64,000 nt of DNA from Christiangramia sediminis (GCF_020552705.1 NZ_JAJBZG010000002.1:558001-622000); one strand, 5' to 3'; counted from the first letter of the stretch, positions 8,706-19,016 are shown. Program-made: numbers and translations. The notes: generated by a model from the sequence alone, not told the origin.

Positions 8706-8737
8706 AAAAACGCGCTGAGAATTCAGCGCGTTTTATG
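8706..8737 (-). terminator. Terminator hairpin behind the immunophilin gene
   Basis: AAAACGCGCTGA pairs with TCAGCGCGTTTT around GAAT, a 12-bp perfect stem with T/A runs on both sides. It probably ends minus-strand transcription coming from 8909 and could act in both directions. Confidence 0.8.
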
Positions 8738-8806
8738 ATTAGATATTATTTCGGCTTTTAAGTTTCTGTTACCGCATTTGGTTTGCAAAAACTAAAACTA
8801 ATTGGT

Positions 8807-8876
8807 CGTCATCCTGAACTCCTTTCAGCATCTCAATAATATTAAATTTAGAAACTGAAATAAGTTCAGGGAGACG
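8807..8876. repeat. REP-like palindromic intergenic repeat, copy 1
   Basis: The arms 8807-8828 and 8855-8876 are imperfect inverted copies (CGTCATCCTGAACT... and ...AGTTCAGGGAGACG). The core CCTGAACT / AGTTCAGG is exact. A related copy is at 32327-32393. The CATCCTGAACT...TTCAG motif is, from memory, common between genes in Flavobacteriia. Confidence 0.6.
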
Positions 8877-8908
8877 TAACCACATAAAGTTAAATAGAAC
8901 TGAAAAAT

Positions 8909-9841
8909 CTATTTTACATCCATCAATTCTACGTCAAAAATAAGCACCGCATTTGGAGGGATCACTCCGCCGGCTCCTCTTTCACCATAAGCAAGGTGTG
9001 AAGGAATAACCATTCTTGCCTTATCTCCAACTTCAAGAAGCTGAATACCTTCATCCCAGCCCGGGATCACATGTCCTATTCCAACTGGAAATTCGAGAGG
9101 TTTGTTTCTTTTATAAGAAGAATCAAAAACAGTCCCGTCTGCAAGCTGACCTTTATAATGTACAGATACATTATCGCCTTTATTCGCTTTTTTACCATCA
9201 CCTTTTTGGATGATCTGGTAACGAAGACCACTGCTGGTTTTTTCAAAACCTGTTGCTAGTTTTTCAACTTCCGCTTCAGCTTTCTTTTCTTCTTCTTCTT
9301 CTTTCTGGGCTTTTTGAGCAGTAAAATTCTTAAATGCTGCTGTAGCATTGAAATTTTCAGCTTCACTTCCCTCACGAATGATCTCTACTTTTTCAAGCTT
9401 ATCTCCCTGCTGGATCTTATCAACCACATCCTGACCTTCCACTACATTTCCAAAGACCGTATGTTTCCCGTCTAGCCACGGAGTTTCCACGTGAGTAATA
9501 AAAAACTGACTACCGTTAGTTCCGGGACCGGCATTGGCCATAGAAAGTTTTCCGGGGGCATCATGTTTTAATTCAGGATGAATCTCATCATCGAACTGAT
9601 AACCGGGACCTCCAGCTCCGGTTCCCTGAGGATCTCCTCCCTGAACCATAAAATCTGGAATTACTCGGTGAAATTTTAATCCGTCATAATAAGGTTCGCC
9701 CTTTTCTTTTGGGTCATTTTCTATTTCCCCTTCTGCAAGTCCTACAAAGTTCCCTACAGTTCCGGGAGTTTTTTCATATTCCAGCTCTACCAGGATCTCT
9801 CCTTTTGAAGTATGGAATTTAGCATATAATCCGTCGTTCAT
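8909..9841 (-). CDS. Dual-family immunophilin: cyclophilin fused to FKBP
   Basis: 310 residues. Residues 1-155 are a cyclophilin-type peptidyl-prolyl isomerase ([38 protein letters not shown]). About 160-195 is a charged, probably helical linker rich in Glu, Lys and Ala. Residues 200-310 form an FKBP domain ([45 protein letters not shown]). There is no signal peptide, so it should be cytosolic. Cyclophilin-FKBP fusions are known from some Flavobacteria and protozoa. Both active sites look intact. Confidence 0.93.
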   Translation of the reverse strand: MNDGLYAKFHTSKGEILVELEYEKTPGTVGNFVGLAEGEIENDPKEKGEPYYDGLKFHRVIPDFMVQGGDPQGTGAGGPGYQFDDEIHPELKHDAPGKLSMANAGPGTNGSQFFITHVETPWLDGKHTVFGNVVEGQDVVDKIQQGDKLEKVEIIREGSEAENFNATAAFKNFTAQKAQKEEEEEKKAEAEVEKLATGFEKTSSGLRYQIIQKGDGKKANKGDNVSVHYKGQLADGTVFDSSYKRNKPLEFPVGIGHVIPGWDEGIQLLEVGDKARMVIPSHLAYGERGAGGVIPPNAVLIFDVELMDVK

Positions 9842-9877
9842 TTTATTGAATTTTAATAAAGTGCAAAGATACCCAGT

Positions 9878-11512
9878 TTAATTTTTATAGACCTGCTCCC
9901 CGTTCACAAAAGTTGAGATCACTTTAGTGTCTGGTACGCTATCTATTTCAACTTCCATAATGTCCCTGTCCAGGATCACAAAATCAGCAAACTTTCCGGC
10001 TTCGATACTTCCCTTCTCCTCCTCTTCAAAATTTGAATAGGCTGCCCAGATGGTCATTCCTTTTAAAGTTTCTTCTCTGCTTAAAGCCTGGTCTTTCATA
10101 AAACCACCTTCAGGAAAATTATCGGTATCCTGACGATCTACGGATGCATAAAAGGTCAAAAACGGATTCACTTTTTCCACAGGGAAATCGGTTCCCAAAG
10201 CCACGATTCCGGCCTGCTCCAGTAATTTTTTGTAGGCATACGCTCCCTTTATCCGGTCTTCCCCAAGTCTATCTTCTGCCCAGTACATATCACTGGTCGC
10301 ATGCGTTGCCTGTATTGAAGGAATAATATTTTTACTGAAATATTGGAAATCTGCAGCATCTATTACCTGAGAATGTTCTACTCTCCAACGGCGGTCATCA
10401 GTATCTCCCAATAATGAGTCATAGGTTTTTAGCACCAAATAATTGGCAGAATCACCAATGGCATGAGTGTTCATTTGAAATTCAGACTTTGCGATGCGTT
10501 CTGCAGTTTGTTTAAATTCTGAAACCGGAGAAAGCAAAGCTCCAAAATGATTTTCCCTGTCTGAATATTCTTCTTTTAACGCCGCTCCCCGTGAACCCAA
10601 AGCTCCATCGCCATAGAATTTAACCGATCTCACATTTAACCTTTCGGTCTTGTAAGGCCCATTCTCAAGATAATAATCAAGATTTTCTTTAGTATTACTG
10701 ATCATTGCATATAACCTGATCTTTAATTCTCCCGAATTATTCAGGCTGTCTATCAGCTCAATCACCTGCTTGTCTATCCCGGCATCATCTACCGTAGTAA
10801 GCCCATAGCTAAAACAGATCTCCTGGGCATCCATAAGTGCCTCTACCTGGGTGTCGATGTCTATATCATCGGTAATTTTTTCGATCAATAACATCGGGTT
10901 ATCTACCAGGATCCCGGTTAACTTTCCGTTCTTTTGCTCAATATCCCCACCCTCAAATTCAGTTTCTGTAGTGATATTAGCTTTATCTAAAGTCGCCTGA
11001 TTTACCAGCATCGCATGCCCGTCAATTCGGGTAATGGCTACAGGAGTATCCGGAAACAAACGATCCAAGGTATCCTTTACCGGAAATTCTTTCACCTCCC
11101 AATCATTCTGATCCCATCCTCTTCCGACAATAAAATCCACTCCATTCTTCTGCTGAAATTCCACGATCTTTACCACAACCTCCTTAAAACTTTTGGTACC
11201 GGTAAGATCTACCCGTTGTTGCTGCATTCCCAATCCATAAAAATGGGCATGTGCATCTATTAGTCCGGGATAGACAGGTTTTCCTTCGGCATCAATACTT
11301 TCTGAAAACTCATATTTGTCCTGTAAATCTTTTAAATTACCGACTTCCAGGAATTTTCCGTCTTTTACAACGAACGCATCAGTCGTAGAAAATTCATTAT
11401 CAACGGTATAAATTTTTCCGTTAAAAACTAAAAGATCAGCATCTTGTTTTGAGCTTCCACATGAAAATAACAATAAGCTAATGCTGAGTAAAGCGAGATA
11501 TTTCTTCATCAT
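9878..11512 (-). CDS. YtcJ-like amidohydrolase, lipoprotein
   Basis: 544 residues. The start MMKKYLALLSISLLLFSC ends in a lipobox cysteine, so it is a membrane-anchored periplasmic protein (the second ATG would serve equally). The metal motif HAHFYG is near residue 88. GRGWDQNDW, the long central insert, and GTDFPVEKVNPFLTFYASVDR near the end are typical of the YtcJ/Amidohydro_3 family of metal-dependent hydrolases. Substrate unknown. It lies 36 bases upstream of the immunophilin gene on the same strand and may be cotranscribed with it. Confidence 0.88.
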   Translation of the reverse strand: MMKKYLALLSISLLLFSCGSSKQDADLLVFNGKIYTVDNEFSTTDAFVVKDGKFLEVGNLKDLQDKYEFSESIDAEGKPVYPGLIDAHAHFYGLGMQQQRVDLTGTKSFKEVVVKIVEFQQKNGVDFIVGRGWDQNDWEVKEFPVKDTLDRLFPDTPVAITRIDGHAMLVNQATLDKANITTETEFEGGDIEQKNGKLTGILVDNPMLLIEKITDDIDIDTQVEALMDAQEICFSYGLTTVDDAGIDKQVIELIDSLNNSGELKIRLYAMISNTKENLDYYLENGPYKTERLNVRSVKFYGDGALGSRGAALKEEYSDRENHFGALLSPVSEFKQTAERIAKSEFQMNTHAIGDSANYLVLKTYDSLLGDTDDRRWRVEHSQVIDAADFQYFSKNIIPSIQATHATSDMYWAEDRLGEDRIKGAYAYKKLLEQAGIVALGTDFPVEKVNPFLTFYASVDRQDTDNFPEGGFMKDQALSREETLKGMTIWAAYSNFEEEEKGSIEAGKFADFVILDRDIMEVEIDSVPDTKVISTFVNGEQVYKN

Positions 11513-11666
11513 TAATTAAATTTTAGCCTAAAATAAAGAAAGCTTTTTAGATACCTACTCCTATGCTGAAATATTCAAAGCTATTGGTCTTGCTTCATTT
11601 GCATTCTCAGTTCTGAACTTTATAATAAAAGCCATATTTTAGATCATTCTGAAAATCAAACATTTC

Positions 11667-12731
11667 ATGAAACTGAAATTTCACTCTTTACTGATTGCTA
11701 TAATTATTAGCACGAGTTTGCAAGCTCAAAAATCATCTGAAGCTAAAGTCAGGCATTTTCATGATACTATAGGTTTTGCAAAGCATAGCTGGCAAATGGA
11801 CAGTATTATCTCCAGAATTGGAGATTCTGATAAAGTTCAGAATCAGGAAGTCTATAAAGCGGTGATAAATCCGCATGACGACTATAAGTATGCAGCAGGT
11901 CTTTATGCTAAAACGCTTTCTGGTATCAAAGCAAATACGGTTGTTTTAGTTGGAGTTGCCCATCGTGCGCGAAATTTCGATCTTCAGGACAAAATTATTT
12001 TTGGTTCCTTTAATTCCTGGGAAGCACCCTATGGAAATGTGAAGGTTTCAGCAATTAGAGAGGAGATACTCAAAAACCTAAAAACTGTTACGTACGTGGT
12101 GCATGATAGTATGATGCAATTGGAACATTCTCTTGAGGCTATCGTTCCATTTCTTCAACATCAAAATAAGGAGGTACAAATTATTCCACTTCTGGTTACT
12201 TACATGAAATTTGAAGATATGCAGCGCTTTTCGAAAGAATTATCTAAAACACTTTCAGAAATTATGAAAGATAAAAAAATGCAATACGGAAAAGACCTTG
12301 CGGTAGTAATTTCCAATGACGCTATTCATTTTGGAAGCGAAGATTGGGGCGGAAGCGATCTTGCACCTTTCGGAACTGATGAGGAAGGGAATGAAAAAGC
12401 TCACCAAAAAGATCTGAGAATCATCGCAGAAACGCTGAAAGGGAAATTAGAGGATGACAAAATTAAAACGTTCAATAATTATACGGTAAAACCAGAGAAT
12501 TATAAAGAATACAATTGGACCTGGTGTGGGCGATATTCTGTCCCATTAGGACTTCTTTTCGCCAATGAATTAAATAAAATCACCCAAAATAAAAACTTGC
12601 ATGGTGAAATGCTGGATTATCGTTCCAGTCTCAAAAATGAACATCTGCAAGTAGAAGATCTCGGGATGGGCACTACCGCTCCTTCCAAACCAACACATTG
12701 GGTCGCTTATGTGGGAATGGCCTATCAATAG
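11667..12731 (+). CDS. Exported MEMO1-family (AmmeMemoRadiSam B-like) protein
   Basis: 354 residues with a signal peptide (MKLKFHSLLIAIIISTSLQAQ). MEMO-family positions are recognisable: PHDDYKYAA (family PHAGYxYSG), EHSLEAIVPFLQ (EHSLE...PFLQ), SNDAIHFG (SSDLSHYG) and a later WCGRYS. MEMO relatives are related to extradiol dioxygenases and usually cytosolic. Export is unusual. The family His of PHAG and the EHS motif are kept. It is followed by an amidohydrolase lipoprotein gene after 28 bases, so the two may act together on an extracytoplasmic compound. Confidence 0.75.
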   Translation: MKLKFHSLLIAIIISTSLQAQKSSEAKVRHFHDTIGFAKHSWQMDSIISRIGDSDKVQNQEVYKAVINPHDDYKYAAGLYAKTLSGIKANTVVLVGVAHRARNFDLQDKIIFGSFNSWEAPYGNVKVSAIREEILKNLKTVTYVVHDSMMQLEHSLEAIVPFLQHQNKEVQIIPLLVTYMKFEDMQRFSKELSKTLSEIMKDKKMQYGKDLAVVISNDAIHFGSEDWGGSDLAPFGTDEEGNEKAHQKDLRIIAETLKGKLEDDKIKTFNNYTVKPENYKEYNWTWCGRYSVPLGLLFANELNKITQNKNLHGEMLDYRSSLKNEHLQVEDLGMGTTAPSKPTHWVAYVGMAYQ

Positions 12732-12759
12732 AACAAAAGACCAACTAAAATCTAAATCT

Positions 12760-14136
12760 ATGAAAAAACTTTTTTTACTATTTCTTATCACTCTGATCTC
12801 CTGTAATAATGATCCAGAAAAAGTTGATCTATTAATTACAAATGCCACCGTACTGGATATAGAGCAAAACAAAAAATGGGTAAACAGGCTCGTTGCTATT
12901 CGGAATGATACTATAGTGGCAGTAAAAACCATGCGTGATAGCGATGAATTCATAGCGGACGAAACCTATGATGCTAAAGGCAATTTCCTGATGCCTGGTC
13001 TTTGGGATAATCATGTACATTTTAGAGGAGGCGATAGTCTGGCATCTGAAAACAGGGATTTGCTACCTCTTTTTCTGAAATATGGCATAACCACCGTTCG
13101 GGATGCGGGTGGTGATATTAGCAAAGAAGTATTCAAGTGGAAAAAACAAATCGAGAATAAAGAACTCACTGGACCGCGTATTTTTTCATCAGGTCCTAAG
13201 CTAGACGGGGAAAATCCAGCCTGGCCAGGATCAATTTCTGTAACTTCTGAAAATGATGTTGAATTAGGTCTGGATTCATTAGAAAAAATGAATGCCGATT
13301 ACGTCAAAATATACGATGGAAGCATTACTAAAGAGATGTATTACGAAATCATCAAAGAGGCTGAAAAAAGAAAACTTAAAGTAACGGGGCATATGCCAAT
13401 GTCTGCAGATGTGACTGAAGCTGTAAAGTTTGGATTGGATGGTACCGAACATCTGTATTATGTGATGAAAGCAGCTTCAGTAAAAAAGGATAGTATAGAA
13501 AAAGTAAATTCCGGCTATTCTATGATTATCCCGCTTGCTCAGACCTATAATGATTCTGTGGCAAAAATCGTTTTTGATGAATTGGCGGAAGCAGACTTTT
13601 ATGTTACACCTACACTTCATATTGGAAACGTACTGAAAGAATTGGCCGATACGGATCATAGTGAAGATAATTTGCTTGAATATATTGGTCCTGGAATACA
13701 AAAGTCTTATCAAGGGCGGATAAATTCTGCAAAACGTGCAAAAGAATCAGGGACCAGTATGCGTGATTTCACAGAGGATGTTTTTCAGAAAATGATCAGG
13801 CCTATGTATAATTCTGGAATAAAGATCCTGGCAGGTTCAGACTGTGGGCCTTTTAATTCTTTCATCTACCCAGGGGAATCCTTGCACGAGGAACTTAAAG
13901 CACTGGAAGATGCTGGATTAACAACTCAACAAGCATTGCTGACATCAATAAGGAACGGTCCCAGATTTTTTGATCTTCAAAATTCATTTGTAAAAGTAAA
14001 AGAAGGTAGAGTAGCAGATTTGATCATACTTTCAGAAAATCCCATGGAAAAAATAGACAATCTTAAATCTATTGAGGTTGTGGTGAATAAAGGCAGAATT
14101 TTAAAAGTTTCGGAATTGCCTGAAAAAACACCTTAA
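12760..14136 (+). CDS. Amidohydrolase lipoprotein (imidazolonepropionase-like)
   Basis: 458 residues from the ATG at 12760; this start gives a clean lipoprotein signal (MKKLFLLFLITLISC), whereas an in-frame ATG at 12709 would overlap the previous gene and hide it. Metal-site elements of the amidohydrolase superfamily are present: DNHVHFRGG, YVKIYDG, VTGHMPM, GTEHLYY and LAGSDCGPF. Proteins of this group are often dipeptidases or prolidases. The C-terminal GRVADLIILSENPM is typical. Follows the MEMO-like gene and is probably cotranscribed with it. Confidence 0.87.
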   Translation: MKKLFLLFLITLISCNNDPEKVDLLITNATVLDIEQNKKWVNRLVAIRNDTIVAVKTMRDSDEFIADETYDAKGNFLMPGLWDNHVHFRGGDSLASENRDLLPLFLKYGITTVRDAGGDISKEVFKWKKQIENKELTGPRIFSSGPKLDGENPAWPGSISVTSENDVELGLDSLEKMNADYVKIYDGSITKEMYYEIIKEAEKRKLKVTGHMPMSADVTEAVKFGLDGTEHLYYVMKAASVKKDSIEKVNSGYSMIIPLAQTYNDSVAKIVFDELAEADFYVTPTLHIGNVLKELADTDHSEDNLLEYIGPGIQKSYQGRINSAKRAKESGTSMRDFTEDVFQKMIRPMYNSGIKILAGSDCGPFNSFIYPGESLHEELKALEDAGLTTQQALLTSIRNGPRFFDLQNSFVKVKEGRVADLIILSENPMEKIDNLKSIEVVVNKGRILKVSELPEKTP

Positions 14137-14161
14137 TCTTTTCGAAATAGTGCCATTAAAA

Positions 14162-14183
14162 AAGCCCTCTTCTTTGAGGGCTT
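14162..14183 (-). terminator. Convergent terminator
   Basis: AAGCCCTC pairs with GAGGGCTT around TTCTTT. The run of A on the left side (T on the minus strand) fits termination of the minus-strand beta-barrel gene. It lies 26 bases after the amidohydrolase stop and may serve both. Confidence 0.82.
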
Positions 14184-14209
14184 ATATATTTGAAAAATTT
14201 CAGAATTAA

Positions 14210-15946
14210 TTAATTGAAATCAAATTTATAGGTAACTCCACCCAGCACCTGAATTCCCTGAACATCATAATCCAGCCACTTCTGGTAATTGTTATTTAGA
14301 AGGTTGCTTCCTTTCACAAATGCAGAAAGCTGATCATTAAAACGATATCCAAGATGAGCATTCGCATCAAAATAACTATCTAGCGTAATTATTGGATCAT
14401 CAAAAACAAGACTAATAGATCTGTTCTCATCTTTACGTTCTCCGATATAAAATAGATTCGCTCCGGTATACCATTTTTCGGTGATCTGGTAATCTGCATT
14501 CAAACTAGCCTTCATAGTTGGCAGATTCCAGGCTTCTGCCTGTGAATCGGTATTATAATCAAAAAATTCACCATTTATACCCAGTCGGAAGTTTCTGTTT
14601 ACGTCTACATTCAATTCCGCATAGAATGATAAGGTCTTCACCTCGTCGTACACTACATCGAAACTATTACCGTAGGTATAACTTTCTCCTTCCAGCGTTG
14701 AGGCATCATAATTTCTCTTGAATAATGGCTTATTGTATTGCGACTGATAACTTCCGCGTAAATTATAAGAAACTGCATTGCTGAGTTTACCCTTACCTCC
14801 TACATAACCTTTATATTGATTATCTGTAGGCATGATATTTAGTGTTGGCGAAACATACGGGTTCTCCTGGAAAAAATTGTAATATGTATTTTGTTGAAGA
14901 TCTCCATCTACACCCGCATAAGCTGTAAAATAATCACCCGCTAACCTGTAACTGGCAGATACGGCCGGGTAAATATAGAAACTACCGTCGCTGTTTTCCA
15001 CATCCATACCATACACAAAATTCACTCCCAGGTTAATGCTAAGATCATCTCTTAAGATCAACAGACTTGGAGTCGCATTGAAATTCATGAATGTATAGTC
15101 ATAGCCAGGATTTGAATCGTATGTTCTATCGAACTTACCATTCACGATATCAGCACCGATCTTTGTTGAAATAAGTTCTTCAGCGATCTCTACTTCAAAA
15201 AGTCCTTCGGCGTTGAAATGATTTTCAGCGGTACTGTAAGAATCCCCGGAATGACGAAAACGAGCCTTCGCACTATCAAAGAAAGAATCATAAAGCTCTA
15301 TCTCACTCCCCACATAAACGGAATAATAATTTTGTGCGGGATCCAGATTAAGCAATTCCGGGTCGCTTTCGGGATTTGCAGGAATATTATATTCCGGAAG
15401 ACCGTACCAGTTAAATAACTGATGTTCGGCTCCTACTTCAGCCATCCAGGACAAATCACGATTTCGAGTATTATAGTTCAAATTCAATTCGGTATCATAG
15501 AATTTATCATCCAGTACCACATCCTCAATACCTCCCTGCGAAGAATTATGGGTAAGGAAAATTCCGAAATTACTACTTCGGTCTATTTCCAGACTTGAGT
15601 AGAATTCGGCCAGCACATTTGAATAATTTCCGAATCCTAAAGTGGCATAATTATCATACACTTTAGGCGGTCTTTCCCTTTCCACGGTTGTTGCCCTTCC
15701 TTTCGCAGGAGTAAAAGTTGAAGCAACCGGGACTGAAAATATGGAATATTGCACCGGTTTTTTCTGAAAGCTTACCGAATCGTTTCTGGTTGGGGTCGCT
15801 TTTATTTTGCTCGCATCTCTAACCGATGGAGTATATGGCTTTACTACTGTTACCGTTTCGCTTCCAATAGGATCCTGGGCATATAGGATCCCACTAAATA
15901 TGAACAGACTAAAAAACAGACTTTTCTTGATTGCTTTAAATCGCAT
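14210..15946 (-). CDS. Outer-membrane beta-barrel protein (TonB-receptor-like barrel without plug)
   Basis: 578 residues with a signal peptide (MRFKAIKKSLFFSLFIFSGILYAQ). After a ~90-residue Pro/Thr-rich N-terminal stretch come alternating beta strands with frequent aromatic ends (YATLGFGNYSNVLAEFYSSL and similar). The C terminus LGGVTYKFDFN resembles the last strand of a barrel. No TonB box or plug domain is visible. It is 26 bases downstream of the large TPR gene, so the two are an operon. Function unknown; a shared role in envelope or secretion is an inference from the pairing. Confidence 0.75.
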   Translation of the reverse strand: MRFKAIKKSLFFSLFIFSGILYAQDPIGSETVTVVKPYTPSVRDASKIKATPTRNDSVSFQKKPVQYSIFSVPVASTFTPAKGRATTVERERPPKVYDNYATLGFGNYSNVLAEFYSSLEIDRSSNFGIFLTHNSSQGGIEDVVLDDKFYDTELNLNYNTRNRDLSWMAEVGAEHQLFNWYGLPEYNIPANPESDPELLNLDPAQNYYSVYVGSEIELYDSFFDSAKARFRHSGDSYSTAENHFNAEGLFEVEIAEELISTKIGADIVNGKFDRTYDSNPGYDYTFMNFNATPSLLILRDDLSINLGVNFVYGMDVENSDGSFYIYPAVSASYRLAGDYFTAYAGVDGDLQQNTYYNFFQENPYVSPTLNIMPTDNQYKGYVGGKGKLSNAVSYNLRGSYQSQYNKPLFKRNYDASTLEGESYTYGNSFDVVYDEVKTLSFYAELNVDVNRNFRLGINGEFFDYNTDSQAEAWNLPTMKASLNADYQITEKWYTGANLFYIGERKDENRSISLVFDDPIITLDSYFDANAHLGYRFNDQLSAFVKGSNLLNNNYQKWLDYDVQGIQVLGGVTYKFDFN

Positions 15947-15972
15947 ATAGCAGTGAATCTATTAGATTAAGT

Positions 15973-18900
15973 TTAGTTATTTGTTTCTACGGAAGAATTG
16001 GTCTTTGCTTCCTGGGCTTTGATTTTGGACAATTCGGCTTTTGCTTCCTGAACTACCTCTGGAAACTTCTGGAAATTTTTGGTTACATTCTCTAAAATAT
16101 AGGTCGCCTGGTAAGCATCCCCGAGGGCATAAAAGTTCTTAGCCATAAGCACCAGACCTTTTGCTCCCCATAATTTATATCCAGAAAAATCTTTTGCCAG
16201 AATTTGTACCGCTGCGTTTGAAGCTTCAAAATTTCCATCTTTATTTTTGAAATAAGCATCATAATAAAGTGCTTCTGCAGCCAATTCTCCGGTAGCGGTT
16301 TTTTGAACTTCTTTGTAAGCTGAACGAGCTTTGTTATCGTTTCCAGATTGTATAGCAGCTCTGGCAACCATGACCCTTGCGTCATTTCTGGCTTCAGTTT
16401 CTGCTGTGGAATTATTCAATACCTTATCAGCATACTCATTCGCTTTGTTGAAATTTCCGGTCTCGTAATAAGACTTCATCAGGTTTTGCTGAGCGAAAAC
16501 AACATTTTGCTCATTATCGGCTTGTTTCTCCAACTTTTCTAATAATGGAAGTGCCTGGGTATAATCTTTCTTTTCAAGATATATCTGAGATAACCTTGCC
16601 AGCGCCTGTTCAGAAAATTCATTCTTTGGCTTGGAAGTCACATATTTATAATTCGGAATAGATTTATCAACTTTTCCATCTCTGTAATACAACTGAGCCA
16701 GGTAGAAATTGGCATTTATTGAATGAATCCCATTCGGGAAATTCTGAATATATTTTTCAAAATTGGCAATAGCTTTTTCAGAATTATTATTCAGATATTG
16801 ATTTTCAGCAGATTCATACGTGGCGTTATCAAGGTCTGCATCGCTAACCTCTACAAAGTCTATATTTCTAACCCAGCTGGCATACTCATCTGTTCTCCCA
16901 AGATCCACATAAACATTTCTTGCAGTAGAAACTGCCTGCTTGGCCTCCGGAGTATTTGGATATTCGGCAACGATCTTTCTCAATCTCTCGAGAGCTTTGT
17001 TACCTTCATTATTGTTATAGTAAATAAGTCCCTGTCTCAACATAGCTTTAGGAACCAATGCGCTCTCGGGGACATCTCTTATCAATCTATTGTAAGACTG
17101 AATCCCCTGAGTAGTATTATTAGTTGCTACATAAGTATTTCCTAATTCATACATCGCATCATCACGATATGGAGAACGCGGATACTTACCGGTAAAACTA
17201 TTTAGTTCTTCAATCTTAGTGTCATTTCTATCTACAAATCCGTAGCTGATGGCTTTTTGAAATGCAGCATAATCGGCATTGCTTACTCCATTATCAATAG
17301 CATTCTGGTAAGCTTCCATGGCAGGCCAGTACTGGCTGGTAACGTAGTAAGTATCACCAAGCCTTAAAAGCGCATCATTTTTCTTAGCTCCTTCCGCATT
17401 CGCACTGGAAGCATAAGATTTGAAATAGTTAACGGCCTGGGAATAATCGTTTTTCTTAAAATAAGCATATCCAATGTTGTAATCCAGGTCTGTATACTCA
17501 TCTGTATTCCTGGCAGCACTCATTCCTTTGAATTCACGGTAGCCGAGAATAGCATCGTCCATTCTATTTACATTATATTCACTCTCAGCTTTCCAGAAAG
17601 TTGCCCTGGCCGTGATATTCTGATCTCTTGGCTCTTTTAATGCTTTGTCGAAATTTTCTATGGCGGCGTAATAATCTCCTTCTTCAAAAAGCTCCAGTCC
17701 GTAGAAATAAGCTACTTTTTGATAAGCCTGCTTGTCGCTGAAATTTCGGTTGTTCTCCAGCAATCTCATCGCTTCCTCATAATTCTTTGAAGTAATGAAA
17801 GAATCTATTAAGAGAGTTTCCATCTCCTGACGTTTATCAGAATCAGGATATTTATTTAAGTAATTTATCAAAACCTGGCTGGGGCTCTCGTAAGAGTTCC
17901 CAATTTCATAACTAAGTTTTGCATAGTTGAGTAAAGCATCCTGCTGAATCTTTGCATCGAATTCCATTTCACTGGCATTCTTAAAGGCATTCAAAGCCTG
18001 TTGTTTTTGATCTGACTCTAAATATGACTGCGCGAGATGATAATAGGCATTTTGAGCGATCGCATTTTTACCGTCAACGATCTTATTGAATTCGTTGATG
18101 GCAGCCTCGTAATTTCCCTGTTTGTAATAAGCGTAACCTAACTGGTAATAATCGGTATTATTCCATTTACCACGTAATCCATTATATCCTTTCAAATAAG
18201 GAATAGCTTCTTCGTACTGCTCTAAATTGAAATAGCTTTCCCCGATGATCTTATTAAGTTGAGGAATTTCCTGTCGGTTGGCTTTTGGAAGTTGCTCCAA
18301 CCCCTGTTCAATAGCTTTTTCAAAATTCCCCAGTTTGAAGTTCATATCGGCTTGGAAATAGGAAAGATCCTCCGTATAACGATCATTCCCTTTTACTTCT
18401 TCAAAATATTCATTCGCCTCTTCGTAGTCGTCCCCTTCATAAGCTATATATCCAAGATAATATTTTGCCTGAGCTCCATATTCTTTGGAATCGCGAACCC
18501 TATTAAAATATGTTTGAGCATCTTCAAACTGATTCGCTCTAAAATAGGCATACCCGTTATTAAAGTAAAAACGCTCGCGATCTTTTTTACTCATCGCATT
18601 TTCGTCTACCCTATCATACCATCTTCTGGAAAGTGCGTATTTTCCGGTTTGGAAATAATAATCAGCCACATCAAGGTATGCTGAATTTGTTTTTGTGCTC
18701 GTGGGATATCTGGTCACAAAGTTTTCCATTAACCTATCGGCTCCCGGCTGATTTAGTCGTACCGCGGCATTTGCAATATAATAGGCCGCATCTCCTTTGA
18801 TCTTCTCGTCATCGGTCTTATCCTTAACGTCATCAAACAGATTCTGGGCAGCTAAATATTGCTCATTATTGTATAATTCCAGGGCGCGATTAAAGTCCAC

Positions 18901-18993
18901 CAACTCGTGCGTGTAAGCAGCAGTTTGCTGACAAATAGCGGAAAATGAGATAGATATAAAAACGACTAGCAGATAAGCTCTCTTAAGTGTCAT
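15973..18993 (-). CDS. Large exported TPR-repeat protein
   Basis: 1006 residues with a signal peptide (MTLKRAYLLVVFISISFSAICQ) followed almost entirely by tetratricopeptide/Sel-like repeats (for example ALELYNNEQYLAAQNLFDD, YYFQTGKYALSRRWYDR, YYQLGYAYYKQGNYEAAINEF, DALLRLGDTYYVTSQYWPAM). The repeats resemble YbgF/BamD-type outer-membrane-associated TPR proteins. It is probably periplasmic and a scaffold for protein interaction. Start: an ATG 24 bases downstream of an exact minus-strand -7 box. Cotranscribed with the barrel gene downstream. Confidence 0.88.
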   Translation of the reverse strand: MTLKRAYLLVVFISISFSAICQQTAAYTHELVDFNRALELYNNEQYLAAQNLFDDVKDKTDDEKIKGDAAYYIANAAVRLNQPGADRLMENFVTRYPTSTKTNSAYLDVADYYFQTGKYALSRRWYDRVDENAMSKKDRERFYFNNGYAYFRANQFEDAQTYFNRVRDSKEYGAQAKYYLGYIAYEGDDYEEANEYFEEVKGNDRYTEDLSYFQADMNFKLGNFEKAIEQGLEQLPKANRQEIPQLNKIIGESYFNLEQYEEAIPYLKGYNGLRGKWNNTDYYQLGYAYYKQGNYEAAINEFNKIVDGKNAIAQNAYYHLAQSYLESDQKQQALNAFKNASEMEFDAKIQQDALLNYAKLSYEIGNSYESPSQVLINYLNKYPDSDKRQEMETLLIDSFITSKNYEEAMRLLENNRNFSDKQAYQKVAYFYGLELFEEGDYYAAIENFDKALKEPRDQNITARATFWKAESEYNVNRMDDAILGYREFKGMSAARNTDEYTDLDYNIGYAYFKKNDYSQAVNYFKSYASSANAEGAKKNDALLRLGDTYYVTSQYWPAMEAYQNAIDNGVSNADYAAFQKAISYGFVDRNDTKIEELNSFTGKYPRSPYRDDAMYELGNTYVATNNTTQGIQSYNRLIRDVPESALVPKAMLRQGLIYYNNNEGNKALERLRKIVAEYPNTPEAKQAVSTARNVYVDLGRTDEYASWVRNIDFVEVSDADLDNATYESAENQYLNNNSEKAIANFEKYIQNFPNGIHSINANFYLAQLYYRDGKVDKSIPNYKYVTSKPKNEFSEQALARLSQIYLEKKDYTQALPLLEKLEKQADNEQNVVFAQQNLMKSYYETGNFNKANEYADKVLNNSTAETEARNDARVMVARAAIQSGNDNKARSAYKEVQKTATGELAAEALYYDAYFKNKDGNFEASNAAVQILAKDFSGYKLWGAKGLVLMAKNFYALGDAYQATYILENVTKNFQKFPEVVQEAKAELSKIKAQEAKTNSSVETNN

Positions 18994-19016
18994 TTATTGT
19001 GTTTTAGATTGGAATT

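Noticed and set aside
12709-12759. Upstream ATG start of the amidohydrolase at 12709
   Set aside because: It overlaps the MEMO gene and puts 17 charged residues before a perfect lipoprotein signal; 12760 is better.
16723-17145. Plus-strand ORFs (and others to 18684) opposite the TPR gene
   Set aside because: Hydrophobic low-complexity translations arising from the complement of TPR codons.
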